50,476 bases of DNA, from contig JASHOB010000130.1 of the NCBI GenBank assembly GCA_030041335.1, positions 1-50,476 of the forward strand. Direction: 5' to 3'. The notes below the pieces were generated by a model, which saw only the letters and a program-made list of their open reading frames with translations, was not told the origin of the DNA and made no database searches. This document shows positions 34,370 through 44,281 of the stretch, one piece after another. A program made the position numbers and the translations under genes. Position 1 is the first letter of the stretch, and the number at the start of each line of letters is the position of its first letter. Origin of the DNA: Alphaproteobacteria bacterium (GTDB lineage: Bacteria > Pseudomonadota > Alphaproteobacteria > ATCC43930 > CGMCC-115725).

Positions 34370-35278
34370 ATGCGGGCCGAGGAACTCACCGCCGAATTCC
34401 GGATCGCAGGCGTCGTTGACTTCACCGAGACCGAGCACGGGCTCGTCAAAGCGGTGATTTCGCTCGGCGGCATGACAGGCGAGCTCTACCTCCAGGGAGC
34501 ACAGGTCACCGCTTGGCAGCCGGCCGGCGAGCGGCCTGTCCTGTTCACGAGCCCCAACGCCGCGTTCGAGTCGGGCAAAGCGATCCGTGGGGGCATCCCC
34601 ATTATCTTCCCGTGGTTCGGGCCCAGCCGACACTCGCTGACGGCGCCGCAGCACGGTTTCGCGCGCACCGCGACGTGGCGTCTCGATCGGGTCGAGAGGC
34701 TGGCGACCAAGGCGCTAACCCTTACCCTCAGTCTCGGCGATGACGACGTCAGATCGAGATTCTGGCCAGAGCGGTTCCGCGCGATTTACGACGTGACCTT
34801 CGCGCAGACCTTGTCGTTGCGCCTCGCGGTGCAGAACCTCGCGCCCCACGCCATCACCTTCGAAGAGGCGCTACACAGCTACTTCGCAGTTTCCGACGTC
34901 ACTGCCGTTGCGGTTTCCGGACTCGCCGGCACCATCTACATCGACAAGACCCAAGCGAGCCGGCGCGAGCGGCAGACCGCGACGCTCGTCAGCGTTGTGG
35001 CGGAGACTGACTGCGTTTATCTACATACGCCAGCGCGATGCTTCATCGAGGATCGCGGTTGGAACCGCCGGGTCGTAATCGAGAAAAACGGCGCAGCATC
35101 GACAGTAGTGTGGAATCCCGGGGCCGATAAGGCCGCGATGATGGCCGATCTAGGCGATCCCGCTTGGCGCGGCATGGTGTGCGTCGAAGCTGGGAACATT
35201 GCCGACGACGAGGTGAGGCTCGCCGCCGGAGATGAGCACCAGATGTCGACTGTTATCTGGGTGGATGCCGAGCAATGA
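34370..35278 (+). CDS. D-hexose-6-phosphate mutarotase (YeaD-like aldose 1-epimerase)
   Basis: 302 aa beta-sandwich epimerase. 'GAQVTAWQPAGERPVLFTSPNAAFESGKAIRGGIPIIFPWFGP' carries the family's phosphate-contact arginine. Catalytic His is in APQHGFARTA and the catalytic Glu in VCVEAGN. These define glucose-6-phosphate 1-epimerases, which interconvert alpha and beta anomers of hexose-6-phosphates. ATG follows GGAAAGGGAACTGCG. It is monocistronic in this window, though sugar-phosphate genes lie 9-11 kb upstream. Confidence 0.85.
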   Translation: MRAEELTAEFRIAGVVDFTETEHGLVKAVISLGGMTGELYLQGAQVTAWQPAGERPVLFTSPNAAFESGKAIRGGIPIIFPWFGPSRHSLTAPQHGFARTATWRLDRVERLATKALTLTLSLGDDDVRSRFWPERFRAIYDVTFAQTLSLRLAVQNLAPHAITFEEALHSYFAVSDVTAVAVSGLAGTIYIDKTQASRRERQTATLVSVVAETDCVYLHTPARCFIEDRGWNRRVVIEKNGAASTVVWNPGADKAAMMADLGDPAWRGMVCVEAGNIADDEVRLAAGDEHQMSTVIWVDAEQ

Positions 35279-35338
35279 TTCGATCGGCTGCAGAGGGGTG
35301 TGAGGAGTGCGGCCTCACGGGTCGAAACGGGCGCTAGG

Positions 35339-36091
35339 TCAAACCTCCTCGGTCACCAGCCGGCGGTACATTTGCCATTCGAGCTCACCGCCGGGCTTGT
35401 TGCCGCGGCGCTTCTCCATCTGTTGCCAAGTGTGCTGACAGACCACGCGCGACAGAGGGCGCGCCCGACCGCCCGTGGCCATAACGCGCTCCTGCGTCTC
35501 GCAGGCGCGCAGTAGCGTGTCCATGAACACGAAACATTCGCCAATCGTGCGTCCGACCGTGAGCAGGCCGTGATTCTGCATTATCATGGTGAAGCGGTCG
35601 CCGAGGTCGGCAATGATGCGCGGCGCCTCGTCCGCTTCCTCGGCGAGGCCTTCGAACTGATGATAGGCGACCTGACCCCAAATCGCGCAGCCTTCCTGGT
35701 CATAGAGTTGCAGGCCCTCCTCGAGCGCGGAGACCACGACGCCCGCCATCGGATGGAGATGAAGCGTTGCGTTGATATGCGGCTTCGAGCGCAGGATGGC
35801 GCTGTGGAAATTGAGCCCCGCCGGGCCTGGCATGAGCTCGGTCTCGGTCAGCACGCGCCCGTCGAGACCCAGTTTGATGAGGTTGTCGGCCGTGATCTCG
35901 TGCCAGCCGAAGCCGCGCGCATTCATCAGAAATTGGTCGGGGTTGTCCGGCAGCCGTGCGGTCATGTGATTGGAGATCGTGCGGTTCCAGCCGAACCGGT
36001 GCGCGACGCGGAAGGCCGCCGCGAGCTCGCGCCGCGTCTCGCGCTCGCTGGCGCTCATCGATGTGTCGATCGCGGCTAATCTCTTCGCCAT
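35339..36091 (-). CDS. Class II aldolase/adducin-family protein
   Basis: 250 aa. The zinc-binding histidines are visible in 'LHLHPMAGV' and 'MIMQNHGLLTVG', with 'TISNHMTARLPD' and 'GFGWHEIT' as in the family. The catalytic Glu of fuculose-phosphate aldolase is not at its expected place (the segment reads GPAGLNFHSAI), as in the adducin-like subgroup, so aldolase activity is not assured. ATG 36091 is preferred because GAGG lies about 9 bases ahead; ATGs at 36100 and 36106 are alternatives. Convergent with the mutarotase gene. Confidence 0.8.
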   Translation of the reverse strand: MAKRLAAIDTSMSASERETRRELAAAFRVAHRFGWNRTISNHMTARLPDNPDQFLMNARGFGWHEITADNLIKLGLDGRVLTETELMPGPAGLNFHSAILRSKPHINATLHLHPMAGVVVSALEEGLQLYDQEGCAIWGQVAYHQFEGLAEEADEAPRIIADLGDRFTMIMQNHGLLTVGRTIGECFVFMDTLLRACETQERVMATGGRARPLSRVVCQHTWQQMEKRRGNKPGGELEWQMYRRLVTEEV

Positions 36092-36566
36092 CGGAGTCAT
36101 CCTCATGACGTGCGGGAAGCGTCCATCCTATGCCAGGGACGCTCAAGACGCAAAGGAGGCGGTGACGGAGGCCATTGATCGACCCGACCGGCTGAGGCGA
36201 TGTTCTGCGCTATGGCGATGCGCCTGATCCCGCGGCGAGCCGCGGCGAGGTGCTGGTCGACGTTCACGCCGCGGGCGTGGTGAGCACTGGGGGGAGAGGG
36301 TTAAGACCTGGTCCGCAGTGGTGAATATAAGCTTCGGCACATTCGCCGCCGAAAGCGGACTATCTGCTTTCGGCCGGCTTCAGTGATTCTACGCCGCGCC
36401 AATTCACGTCGTTCGTCCGCCCGAGGACGCTCTAGAATCCGGACGTCTGTTGTCAGATGGCAACCACCGCGACGGTCGAGCACAAATTTTCTCCCATCGC
36501 GATCGGCCGACGCGCAAACTGGGGATTGGTGACTATCTTCATAACCCTCTACCTTGGTTCGCGATT
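36092..36566. other. Spacer between aldolase and MFS transporter genes
   Basis: About 475 bases. Part is an open extension of the MFS frame to a TTG at 36450, with non-family sequence. The stretch 36184-36290 reads loosely like an alcohol dehydrogenase start (GDP.PAGEPRRGEVLV.VHAAGV), possibly a tiny remnant. The MFS promoter probably lies here. Confidence 0.35.
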
Positions 36567-38000
36567 GTGAGCGCAGTGTGCCAGAGCAGTCATTCGGCTG
36601 AAGCAGAGAAGCTTTCGGAATACAGTGGGGGCAATCGGCCCATTCGCCGCGCGCTGGTCTTCGCGATCGTCGCGCTCGCGCTGATAATGAGCTCGGTCGA
36701 CTCCACAATCGTTGCCACGGCGTTGCATGCCTTGCAGGAAGGCCTACAAACGTCGATCAATTGGGTGGGGTGGACGCTGACGGCCTACTCTTTTGGGCTG
36801 GTGTTGATGTTGCCGGTGAGCGGCAAGCTCAGCGCGCGGTACGGTCATCGCCGTGTATTCCTTGGGTCGGTGGCCGCCTTCACCGCTGCATCGCTGGGTT
36901 GCGGGATGGCCGATAACATCTACGTGCTTATCGTATTGCGCGCGATACAAGCTGCCGGCGGCGCAGGCTTCACGCCCTCAGCGACCGGGATCGTCGTGGA
37001 TCACTTCGGTAAAGAGCGTGATCGAGCGCTGGGTTTGTTCGGCAGCATCTTTCCGATCGGTGCGATGATCGGGCCGGTGTTTGGCGGGCTGTTCGTATCA
37101 TACTGGTCATGGCGGGGTGTGTTTTACGTCAACGTTCCAATCGGCTTAGTAGCCATGGTCCTGGCATTGCGCTACGTGCCGTGGGATCGCCCGGTGGCAG
37201 GAGGAATCGGACCTAGCCTAGACGTCACCGGTATGGCGCTGCTTGGCAGCGGGCTTTTGGCCCTAATGGTTGCTGCAAGCTATTTGGGAGAAAGCAATGC
37301 CCATCCGTGGTCCCCAGCGTTACTGGTGCCGATGGCGATCGCGATCGTCGCCCTGTGGATTTTCTTTCGCCATGGTATCCGTTCCGCACACCCGTTTATC
37401 GCGCCACACATGATTCACGGTCCAGGCTTCGGGCCTGTGAACCTGCTCAATGCCTTATACGGCGGCGTCTCGGGTGGGGTGATGGCGCTCGTCCCGCTCT
37501 ATGCGACCAATCGCTTCGGGATCGACGCGCTCGGTTCCGGCACGCTGCTTATCGCCCAAGGCGTGGCCACGATCATCGTGTCAGTCGCGGCCACACTGGT
37601 GTTGCGGCGCACCGGCTATCGGCTTCCCCTGTACGTCGGCAACGTCACTATCACTGCGGGGCTGGTGCTGCTTGGCGTCTGCCCGGTTGCCGGCATTGCG
37701 CCCTACGCGTGGTTGGCCGGGTCTGCCTTCTTGGTCGGCGTCGGCAATGGGGCGGTCAACCCGGCCAGCCGCAACGCCGGGCTGCAACTGGAACCGCGGC
37801 ATTCTTCCACGATTGCGGCTCTCCGATCGTTGGGCCGGCAAATCGGGGCGATTGTCGCAATCTCGGCGGCGACGGCGGTCCTTGCCAGTTCCGGTGACCC
37901 CGGCGATGTCCAATCCTGGGTCTATATCGTAGCGGGCTTGCTCGTCGCCGCCGCCCTGCCGCTGATCACCCGCATACCGGATCACCGCGGTTCGTGGTAA
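36567..38000 (+). CDS. MFS efflux transporter, DHA2 (EmrB/QacA) family
   Basis: About 477 aa with 14 predicted membrane segments, the hallmark of the DHA2 drug:proton antiporter group. TM1 carries 'MSSVDSTIVATALHALQ' (family motif D1), the loop after TM2 'GKLSARYGHRRVFLGSV' (motif A), and TM5 'GAMIGPVFGGLFVSYWSWR' (motif C, typical of antiporters). The start is uncertain: the frame is open from TTG 36450, and I favour GTG 36567 on family N-terminal length; no good ribosome site is seen. It would export drugs or toxic metabolites, perhaps aromatic intermediates. Confidence 0.82.
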   Translation: MSAVCQSSHSAEAEKLSEYSGGNRPIRRALVFAIVALALIMSSVDSTIVATALHALQEGLQTSINWVGWTLTAYSFGLVLMLPVSGKLSARYGHRRVFLGSVAAFTAASLGCGMADNIYVLIVLRAIQAAGGAGFTPSATGIVVDHFGKERDRALGLFGSIFPIGAMIGPVFGGLFVSYWSWRGVFYVNVPIGLVAMVLALRYVPWDRPVAGGIGPSLDVTGMALLGSGLLALMVAASYLGESNAHPWSPALLVPMAIAIVALWIFFRHGIRSAHPFIAPHMIHGPGFGPVNLLNALYGGVSGGVMALVPLYATNRFGIDALGSGTLLIAQGVATIIVSVAATLVLRRTGYRLPLYVGNVTITAGLVLLGVCPVAGIAPYAWLAGSAFLVGVGNGAVNPASRNAGLQLEPRHSSTIAALRSLGRQIGAIVAISAATAVLASSGDPGDVQSWVYIVAGLLVAAALPLITRIPDHRGSW

Positions 38001-38239
38001 CTCCTATGGATAACGACTGTGACCGAAGTCGTGCCTGGCTGGTAACGCGACGAGCGCGGAGCTCGAAGAGTTGGGGCAGTTCGGTTAACGGCTAAGCGAG
38101 CTTAATGGGCTCGCAGCGCAAGTCAAAGGCGCTGCGAATCGCGAAATGTGATGCTAATCTCGGATGTCGTCTCGCGAACGATATGTTCAGACAAGCTGAC
38201 CAGCGGACTGTGGCGAGTGTTCACCGCGATCGGTTGGCC
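38001..38239. other. Spacer before the GST remnant
   Basis: About 240 bases without a recognisable protein; it may contain the most decayed, N-terminal part of the glutathione transferase pseudogene that follows. Confidence 0.3.
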
Positions 38240-38702
38240 CATGCCAAGGTCCTCGCGACGGAAGCCGGACCGAGCAGGCGATCCTCCGCTATGTCGACCA
38301 GGCCTTTTCCGGTCGTGCACTTTAGCCGACACACGCACATGAATGGGCCCGCATGAACCAAATCCTGGGCACAGTTGATTGCTACTGTTCAAGTCTTGGA
38401 GTCGCGCGATCGCATTTGAACGTCTGGGTCGCACCGAACTGCTTCGGGGCCGAGCAATCTTGAGGTCGTCGAAGGGCGATCCCAATGGCGCGCTACTGCG
38501 CTGACGCGCTCGAAGCTCTGGTCTCCGCCCCCCATCTCACCGGCGAGACCTTCTGCCTTACTGACATTCGCCTAACGCCGCATTTCGCATGGTTCCCCAT
38601 GACACCGGAGGGCGAGAAGATCCTTGCCGCCAAGGCAATCTCCTCGATTGGTTTGCGCGCGTGAGCGAATGTCCGAGCGCGAAGAGGGTTCTGCAACATT
38701 AA
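38240..38702 (+). pseudogene. Glutathione S-transferase pseudogene
   Basis: Successive frames give the landmarks of a GST in the correct order. First comes 'RTEQAILRYVDQAFSGRAL' (38263-38319, the end of the thioredoxin domain), then 'MNQILGTVDCY' (38354 on), then 'LTGETFCLTDIRLTPHFAW' plus 'MTPEGEKILAAK' (frame from 38485). Last is 'LDWFARVSECPSAKRVLQH' and a stop at 38702 after another shift. At least three frame changes and a stop after GRAL show the gene is dead. Its GST identity is from pattern memory but each block matches the usual helical domain. Confidence 0.7.
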
Positions 38703-38751
38703 TCAGCCCCGCTGAGCACAACGCAAATGATCCAACGGAGACCAAAACGCT

Positions 38752-40518
38752 TTATCCTTTCGGCACTCCCGCCTTGCCCATACAATCGTAGACGTGCTCG
38801 CGCTGAGCCAAATAGGTCGCATTGTCGCTCGATACGCTCGCACGCAAGCGGCGGATGGTGAAGCTCGGATCGAGCGCCAGACCCGCCTCTGTAGCGGTCC
38901 GTGCCTCGCTCATCCTGCCGAGTTGCGCCAGCGCGGCGGCAAGGAAGAAATGCGCAGCTGGATAATTCTGGTTAGTCTCAATGGCACGGCGGAACCAAGC
39001 GACCGCTTCCTCACCGCGGCTGAGATAGAGCTTTGCGGCGCCGGCAACGGCCATCCAACCGGGGGCAGCGGTGTCACGTGGGCTAAGGCGTAACGCTTCA
39101 AGGACATGACTTTCCGCTTCCTCGGCTCGGCCGGTGTGTAGTTTGCCGGCCCCTATCATGTTATGCGCGGCGGCCAGGTTTCGGTCCAAGGAGAGTGCAT
39201 GTTCGCATCTGGCGATGCCTTCGGCGGTGCGGTTGGTGAAGATATAGACACCACCTAATACGAATTGGGCCCTGGCATGATTTGGCGCCAGCGACAACGC
39301 CTTGGTCAAGGCAGTTTCGGCCATCGCGGCACGTGACGCGCGGTCGTCGCTCAGCAGGTTGCTGACAGCAGCCAAATCAACACTCGCGGTGCCGACCAGC
39401 GCCTCGATATTGCCGGGATCGCGGGCAAGTGCACGTTCAAAATAGCCACGCGCTCTCGCCATGTTTTCCGGAGTCGCTCCCTTATTTGAGCTCGCCCTGC
39501 CTTGGAAATAAAGGTCCATGGAGTCGGGGTCCGGCGCTTGTTCAGCGCGGCGCGCCTCAGCAGCCATCAAATGCGCGCCTAACTGATTGCTAAGCCGCGC
39601 AACAATCTCGTCCTGCAAGTCGAATAAATCGACCACATGCTTATCGAAGCGTTCCGCCCAAAGATGATTGTCAATCTCGGCTTCGATGAGCTGCACGTTG
39701 ACGCGCATGCGATTGCCGCTGCGTTGCACCGAACCTTCAAGGACATAGCGCACGTTCAACTCGTGGCCGACCTGCTTCAAATCGACATGTTTCCCCTTGT
39801 AGGTGAAGGCCGTATTTCGCCCGATCACGAGTGAGCCGGACATGCGCGAGAGATCGGTGGTCAGGCTCTCGGTGACACCGTCGACAAAATATTCTTGCTC
39901 GGGATCGCCGCTCAAATTGGCGAAGGGCAGAACGACGATGGAGAGGCGAGGCGGTGTGGGAGCAGGGGACTGCTTCAGCGGCGTCGCCGCCCTGCCGACT
40001 TCAAGCGAATAAACTCGGACCGGCTCGGGGATGTTCTTGAGTTGGATTGCTCCCAGATCACTGACGGCAAGATTGAGCCGGGACTTCACCTGCCGGTAGG
40101 CGTCTTCCGACAAGCAGATGGCACCGGGCTTGGCAATACCTTCAAGGCGCGCGGCGATATTAACGCCGTTGCCCATCAGGTCTCCGTCGCTCTCCTCGAC
40201 TACATCGCCCAAATGGATGCCAACGCGAACCTCGATGCTGCGCTCCGTCGGCAGGCCAGCGTTGCGTTCGGCCATACCGTTTTGCACTTCAATGGCGCAG
40301 CGGACAGCATCGACCACGCTACGGAACTCGACGAGCAGGCCATCTCCTGTGCGCTTAACGACGCGCCCGTTATGGATCGCGGTGGTGGGGTCAATCAGGT
40401 CGCTGCGGAGTGCGCGCAACCGGGCCAAGGTGCGCTCCTCGTCGGCAGCAGCAAGGCGGCTGAAACCGGCCACATCGGCTGCAAGAATTGCTGCGAGTTT
40501 ACGGGTGTTCGCCACCAT
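38752..40518 (-). CDS. Class III adenylate cyclase with C-terminal TPR domain
   Basis: 588 aa. The N-terminal cyclase domain carries the two metal-binding Asp (Asp15 in LAADVAGFS, Asp59 in RTGDGLLVEF), 'VGIHLGDVV' and 'MGNGVNIAARLEGIAKPG'. A middle domain opens 'LSIVVLPFANLSGDPEQEYFVDG' (the TolB-like/FlgO domain common to this family), and several TPR units fill 340-570. This layout is frequent in Bradyrhizobium and relatives. It makes cAMP, probably in response to a signal sensed by the TPR part. ATG 40518 after GAAGGGGAC is the start; the longer frame lacks a site. Confidence 0.9.
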   Translation of the reverse strand: MVANTRKLAAILAADVAGFSRLAAADEERTLARLRALRSDLIDPTTAIHNGRVVKRTGDGLLVEFRSVVDAVRCAIEVQNGMAERNAGLPTERSIEVRVGIHLGDVVEESDGDLMGNGVNIAARLEGIAKPGAICLSEDAYRQVKSRLNLAVSDLGAIQLKNIPEPVRVYSLEVGRAATPLKQSPAPTPPRLSIVVLPFANLSGDPEQEYFVDGVTESLTTDLSRMSGSLVIGRNTAFTYKGKHVDLKQVGHELNVRYVLEGSVQRSGNRMRVNVQLIEAEIDNHLWAERFDKHVVDLFDLQDEIVARLSNQLGAHLMAAEARRAEQAPDPDSMDLYFQGRASSNKGATPENMARARGYFERALARDPGNIEALVGTASVDLAAVSNLLSDDRASRAAMAETALTKALSLAPNHARAQFVLGGVYIFTNRTAEGIARCEHALSLDRNLAAAHNMIGAGKLHTGRAEEAESHVLEALRLSPRDTAAPGWMAVAGAAKLYLSRGEEAVAWFRRAIETNQNYPAAHFFLAAALAQLGRMSEARTATEAGLALDPSFTIRRLRASVSSDNATYLAQREHVYDCMGKAGVPKG

Positions 40519-41010
40519 GTCCCCTTCGCTGCAAGCAAAATTAGCACAATTTTGCCGTGGAAGCTGACCTGCCATGTCTTATCCGTAAACGTTGCTCGGG
40601 CAGTTTACGGAACTCGCTGTCTTGCAACGCGACGCGAATACGCTGGCACGTATACCAAAGCCGTTTTACAGCTACCGAAGCCCATGTAGCGTTGAACCTG
40701 AAGCGCGCCGACGCCTTTCTTCGCGGTGAGCATCAGATGGATTACAGAGAACCACTGGCGAAGGTCAACCTGGTATTCTCAAAGATCGTGCCCGCGATCA
40801 CGGAGAAGCGGTAAGCGTCCCCGACGCGGCAACCAGACATTCCCCGTGCATTTTGCGTAACGGAAGCGAGTACACCTTGGCCGAACCAAAACGCGGGCAC
40901 GTCACGCCCGTAGGCCAGCGATGCGCGATCAGATAAGCGTCGCACGCATCGTCATCGCGGAAGGCCGGTTCCCGCTGGGCTGTTGACGATGACCGCTTAA
41001 AACGGCGACC
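40519..41010. other. Intergenic region with a small orphan frame
   Basis: About 490 bases between the cyclase and LVIVD genes. A plus frame at 40683-40814 ends 'FLRGEHQMDYREPLAKVNLVFSKIVPAITEKR'-like sequence that looks protein-like but has no start site or family I recognise. Otherwise empty. Confidence 0.3.
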
Positions 41011-42138
41011 CTACACGTGCTCCAGAATGTGCAGGCCGCGCCACCGGTCGATGAGGTAGATCAGGCCGCGCTTGTCGACATAGACGTCGTTGCTGCAAAC
41101 GCGCTTGCCGCTTTTCGAATCGGGAATGTAGTGCGCCACCTCGCGGATCGCGTGCGGATTCCGAATGTCGAGGATGCGAAGTCCCTGCGAGAACCACGCT
41201 GCCGGCACCTCGTCGCCCTCGATCGTCTCGACCGGCTGATGGCAGCCGGTCATTTGCGGATTCTCCTTGCCCTCGACGCCCTCGACCTGGAACGAGCCAA
41301 CCGGAACGGGGCGCGTCTCGTCGGTGATGTCGACCATCCAGATGAAGGCGGACATTTGCGGTGCCAACGCTACATCGAGCGGCATCACGTCCTCGTCCGC
41401 GACTAGCATGTAGCGCCGACCGTTGATCGGCCGTTCGACCGGCACCGCTGAATGGGTGGGCCACGGAAAGGGCGGGCTCCAGTCGAGCCCGGAGACGAAC
41501 CTCGGCTTCGACATATCGCTGATGTCGAGGATGACGAAGCCGCCGTGCCAATAGCTCGTGTAGAGCCGGTCGCCGCGCCGGATCGGATGATGACAGCGGT
41601 GCGCGTGGCCCTTCCAGCTCGGCGTCTCGCCACCCGCCATCCACTGCCCCGGCATCCACCAGCGCCCAACCTCTTCGGGATTCGACGGGTCCTTGAGGTC
41701 GAGAATCATCACGATGTTGCCGACAAAGCCCTCGATCTGCGGCGAGATGTAAGCGTAGCGCCCGTCGAACGTGAACCGATGGACACCGTTGCCGTCGCAT
41801 TCCCAATGACGAAGCTGCCGGGGGACGCGCGGATTCGTGATGTCATAGATGACGAGCCCGCCGCGGCCCGGGTTCATGCCCTCGGGCGGCTTGCCGTGAT
41901 GCTCGCGGTTCACCACCATGATGCCGTTCTGTGCGCGCACTTTGTGCGAATGGAGTCCATGCGGTATCGAAATCTCCGCGACGATGCGCGGACGCTTCGG
42001 GTCCTCGACGTCGACGATGGTGGTGCCGTTGGGGGCGTCGATATGGCCGATATAGGCGTAGGCGCCATCGACGACGACCTGACCGCCGCCCGCGCAATCG
42101 AGCCAGCCCACCTCCCTCACGCCTGCCGCCTCTGCCAT
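41011..42138 (-). CDS. LVIVD-repeat beta-propeller protein
   Basis: 375 aa. Repeated blocks of the type '..VVVDGAYAYIGH..GTTIVDVEDPKRPRIVAEI', 'GLVIYDITNPRVPRQLRHW', 'VMILDLKDPSNPEEVGRW' and 'FVILDISDMSKPRFVSGL' form the LVIVD propeller repeats. No signal peptide, so probably cytoplasmic. Many histidines line the repeats (GLHSH, KGHAHRCHH, WHGGF), suggesting metal binding or catalysis, but the function is unknown. Start 42138 has AGGAG 8 bases ahead. Upstream on the same strand lies the NagX-like gene, 200 bases away. Confidence 0.8.
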   Translation of the reverse strand: MAEAAGVREVGWLDCAGGGQVVVDGAYAYIGHIDAPNGTTIVDVEDPKRPRIVAEISIPHGLHSHKVRAQNGIMVVNREHHGKPPEGMNPGRGGLVIYDITNPRVPRQLRHWECDGNGVHRFTFDGRYAYISPQIEGFVGNIVMILDLKDPSNPEEVGRWWMPGQWMAGGETPSWKGHAHRCHHPIRRGDRLYTSYWHGGFVILDISDMSKPRFVSGLDWSPPFPWPTHSAVPVERPINGRRYMLVADEDVMPLDVALAPQMSAFIWMVDITDETRPVPVGSFQVEGVEGKENPQMTGCHQPVETIEGDEVPAAWFSQGLRILDIRNPHAIREVAHYIPDSKSGKRVCSNDVYVDKRGLIYLIDRWRGLHILEHV

Positions 42139-42345
42139 CCGCTTTCTCCTGTTCAAGCTGCCACCGACCCAAATGGACCTGCACGTGTGGTCACTTCTTG
42201 TGCGCTGTACGGCTAACATCAGGCGCCTGTCGAAGCATGGCCGATGCCGGATGTGTCATCAATGTCCCGCTTTTCTATGACGTCGGAGAAGCAATGTGCT
42301 CACCCGCATCATGCGAGATCATTCAGCAACCGATATGGTTCTACC

Positions 42346-43578
42346 CTAGATCTTAAGGATGATGCCACGCTTGTAGACGACGCGCATGATTCCCCACCAG
42401 AACAGGACGAACAGAATGGCGAAGTCAAGTGACGCGATCTTGTCCGGCAGCCACGACCCCAGGAAGGTGTCGTTGAACCACTGCTCGATTGAGATCCGAT
42501 TGCCATTCTTTGCGACGATAAAAGTTCTATAGATCAAAATCGCGCTCAAGTCCGAAGCGACGAAGGCGAGGATAGGGTTGACGCCGAACACGCGAAATGG
42601 ATGCGTCCACCAATCACTGCCGCGTAGCTCGATCAGCCACATGAGAAGCGCCAACAAGCTGGTCGCGATACCGCCGGTGAAGACGACGAAAGAACTCGTC
42701 CAGAGCTTCTTGTTGATGGGGAAGACATAATCCCACGCGAGGCCGATCGCGATTGCGACAAGGCCCGCCGCGAACAGGAAAAGCACGCGGCGCGGGAGAG
42801 GGACGGAGCTTGCGATCCAGCGTCCGGTCAAAAGCCCCAAAATCGCCGTGCCGATTGCGGGAAGGGTCGAGAGCGGCCCTTCGGGGTCCCACGTCTTCGA
42901 TTCGCTCCAGATATGGTTGCCCCAGGAGCCCCAATCGAGCGCGCCGCGATCAATCCAGGCAGCCAAGGTGTGCGGCTTGTCCGCAATGGCGGCGAGCCCC
43001 GTCGCGCCGGTGTCCGGCACCGGTAGGAGCATCAATATCGCCCAATAAGAAAATAACAAAACGCTCAGCAGTCCAAGCTGGAATCGCGGCGGGAAATATA
43101 GCGCGACAAATCCGGTCACCACGTAAACCACGGCAATACGCTGCAGCACGCCCGTGATGCGCAGATGTAGGAGCTTGGAGCTCATCCGTTCGGCTAGCCC
43201 CGGATCGCTGGCGACGTGACCGAGGTCGAAACCCGGAAACCAATTCAGAAAGAGGCCAAGCGCAAAGATGATCGCCCCCCTGCGCAGGACCTGATTCCTC
43301 AGTTGCCCATCGCCCTCGCCCCGCCCCATCCGATTGCTCAGCGACAGATGCGTTGTGATTCCGACGATGAAGAGGAAGAATGGGAAGATCAAATCCGTGG
43401 GCGTCCAGCCGTGCCAATTCGCATGGTCAAGCGGCCAATAGATCGCGGTCCAGTTGCCGGGATCGTTGACGAGCAACATCGCGGCGACCGTCGCGCCACG
43501 AAACACGTCGAGCGAAATCAACCGGTTGCCGTCAATCGCGGCAATCGTACTCGCGCCCTGAACGGTGGGTAAAGTCAT
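42346..43578 (-). CDS. Membrane acyltransferase, NagX/HGSNAT-like
   Basis: 410 aa with about 10 hydrophobic segments. The N-terminal 'LISLDVFRGATVAAMLLVNDPGNW' and 'WHGWTPTDLIFPFFLFIVGI' and the 'RITGVLQRIAVVYV' segment match bacterial relatives of heparan-alpha-glucosaminide N-acetyltransferase (DUF5009/NagX). Such proteins carry acetyl groups across the membrane to glucosamine-containing sugars. The His in WHGWTP and the Asp in SLDVFRG are conserved. ATG 43578 agrees with the family. No sugar-catabolic partner is adjacent, so the acceptor is unknown. Confidence 0.85.
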   Translation of the reverse strand: MTLPTVQGASTIAAIDGNRLISLDVFRGATVAAMLLVNDPGNWTAIYWPLDHANWHGWTPTDLIFPFFLFIVGITTHLSLSNRMGRGEGDGQLRNQVLRRGAIIFALGLFLNWFPGFDLGHVASDPGLAERMSSKLLHLRITGVLQRIAVVYVVTGFVALYFPPRFQLGLLSVLLFSYWAILMLLPVPDTGATGLAAIADKPHTLAAWIDRGALDWGSWGNHIWSESKTWDPEGPLSTLPAIGTAILGLLTGRWIASSVPLPRRVLFLFAAGLVAIAIGLAWDYVFPINKKLWTSSFVVFTGGIATSLLALLMWLIELRGSDWWTHPFRVFGVNPILAFVASDLSAILIYRTFIVAKNGNRISIEQWFNDTFLGSWLPDKIASLDFAILFVLFWWGIMRVVYKRGIILKI

Positions 43579-44281
43579 GACCTCACATTTATCGGTCGGA
43601 AGACGTGCAAGTAGCGCCCCTTCAAACGTAAGGAAGGGTCTAGAACGGAAGACACCCGAGGTCTATCTCGATTTGGATGAACGAGGGTTCTGTATTTTCG
43701 AATCCTGAGTTCGAAGAGATGGATGAGCCGGAGACCGCAATTGAGATCTTGCGCTTAAGATTGGATTCACAAAGGAAGCGGCGAAGGCCGCACCCTCGAC
43801 CAAGCCGCGGCTACTTCGATGCATGCCATCCCGTCGTCAGTAATGATCCATTCAGATCGCGGTCGGTTATTTGAGAGAACATTCCACAACGCACTTCGAT
43901 CAGCCAGACGGACCGTGTCAGCTTCACCTGGTGTCGAAGGTTTGAAACGACAATCGATGCTGTTCGCGGCTGGTACTTGTCCTTCATCACATTACCCCCA
44001 CTTCTCGGCGGCCCAACGCCACCGTCGCCAACCACTGGTGAGACGATAACGTCCTAACCTTGGCCGGTCGTAGGCTGTTCAGCGATTGAATTCTGAGAGG
44101 AGCTTTGTCAGATTAACGGTGGATCATCTGCCAGAGCTAGGTGGCTACGAGGCCGCGCGCGCCACTCTCCGAACGCGGCGGGTGAGCAACGCGTCCCGCA
44201 CGCCGATCTTAAGTATCTCAAGCGGGATGCGGCGGCGCGCTTACGACCACCACCGGGGCGCGCGCAGTCGGAAGGTGAGGC
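43579..44281. other. Low-information region with a possible transposase scrap
   Basis: About 700 bases without a gene. A plus frame at 43846-43950 reads MIHSDRGRLFERTFHNAL, which resembles the HSDRG...F block of IS3-type transposases; it is short and unsupported otherwise. Confidence 0.35.
43846..43950 (+). mobile_element. Possible IS3-family transposase fragment
   Basis: The frame contains IHSDRG followed by phenylalanine-rich 'LFERTFHNALRSARRTVSAS', matching the spacing of the integrase-core motif HSD(R/Q)G.Q(Y/F)....F...L.......S.S in IS3 OrfB. Only about 35 residues survive and inverted repeats were not found. Weak support. Confidence 0.25.

Noticed and set aside
33916-34473. 185-codon minus-strand open frame
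   Set aside because: It overlaps the dioxygenase and mutarotase genes, both well supported, and its protein looks like an antisense translation.
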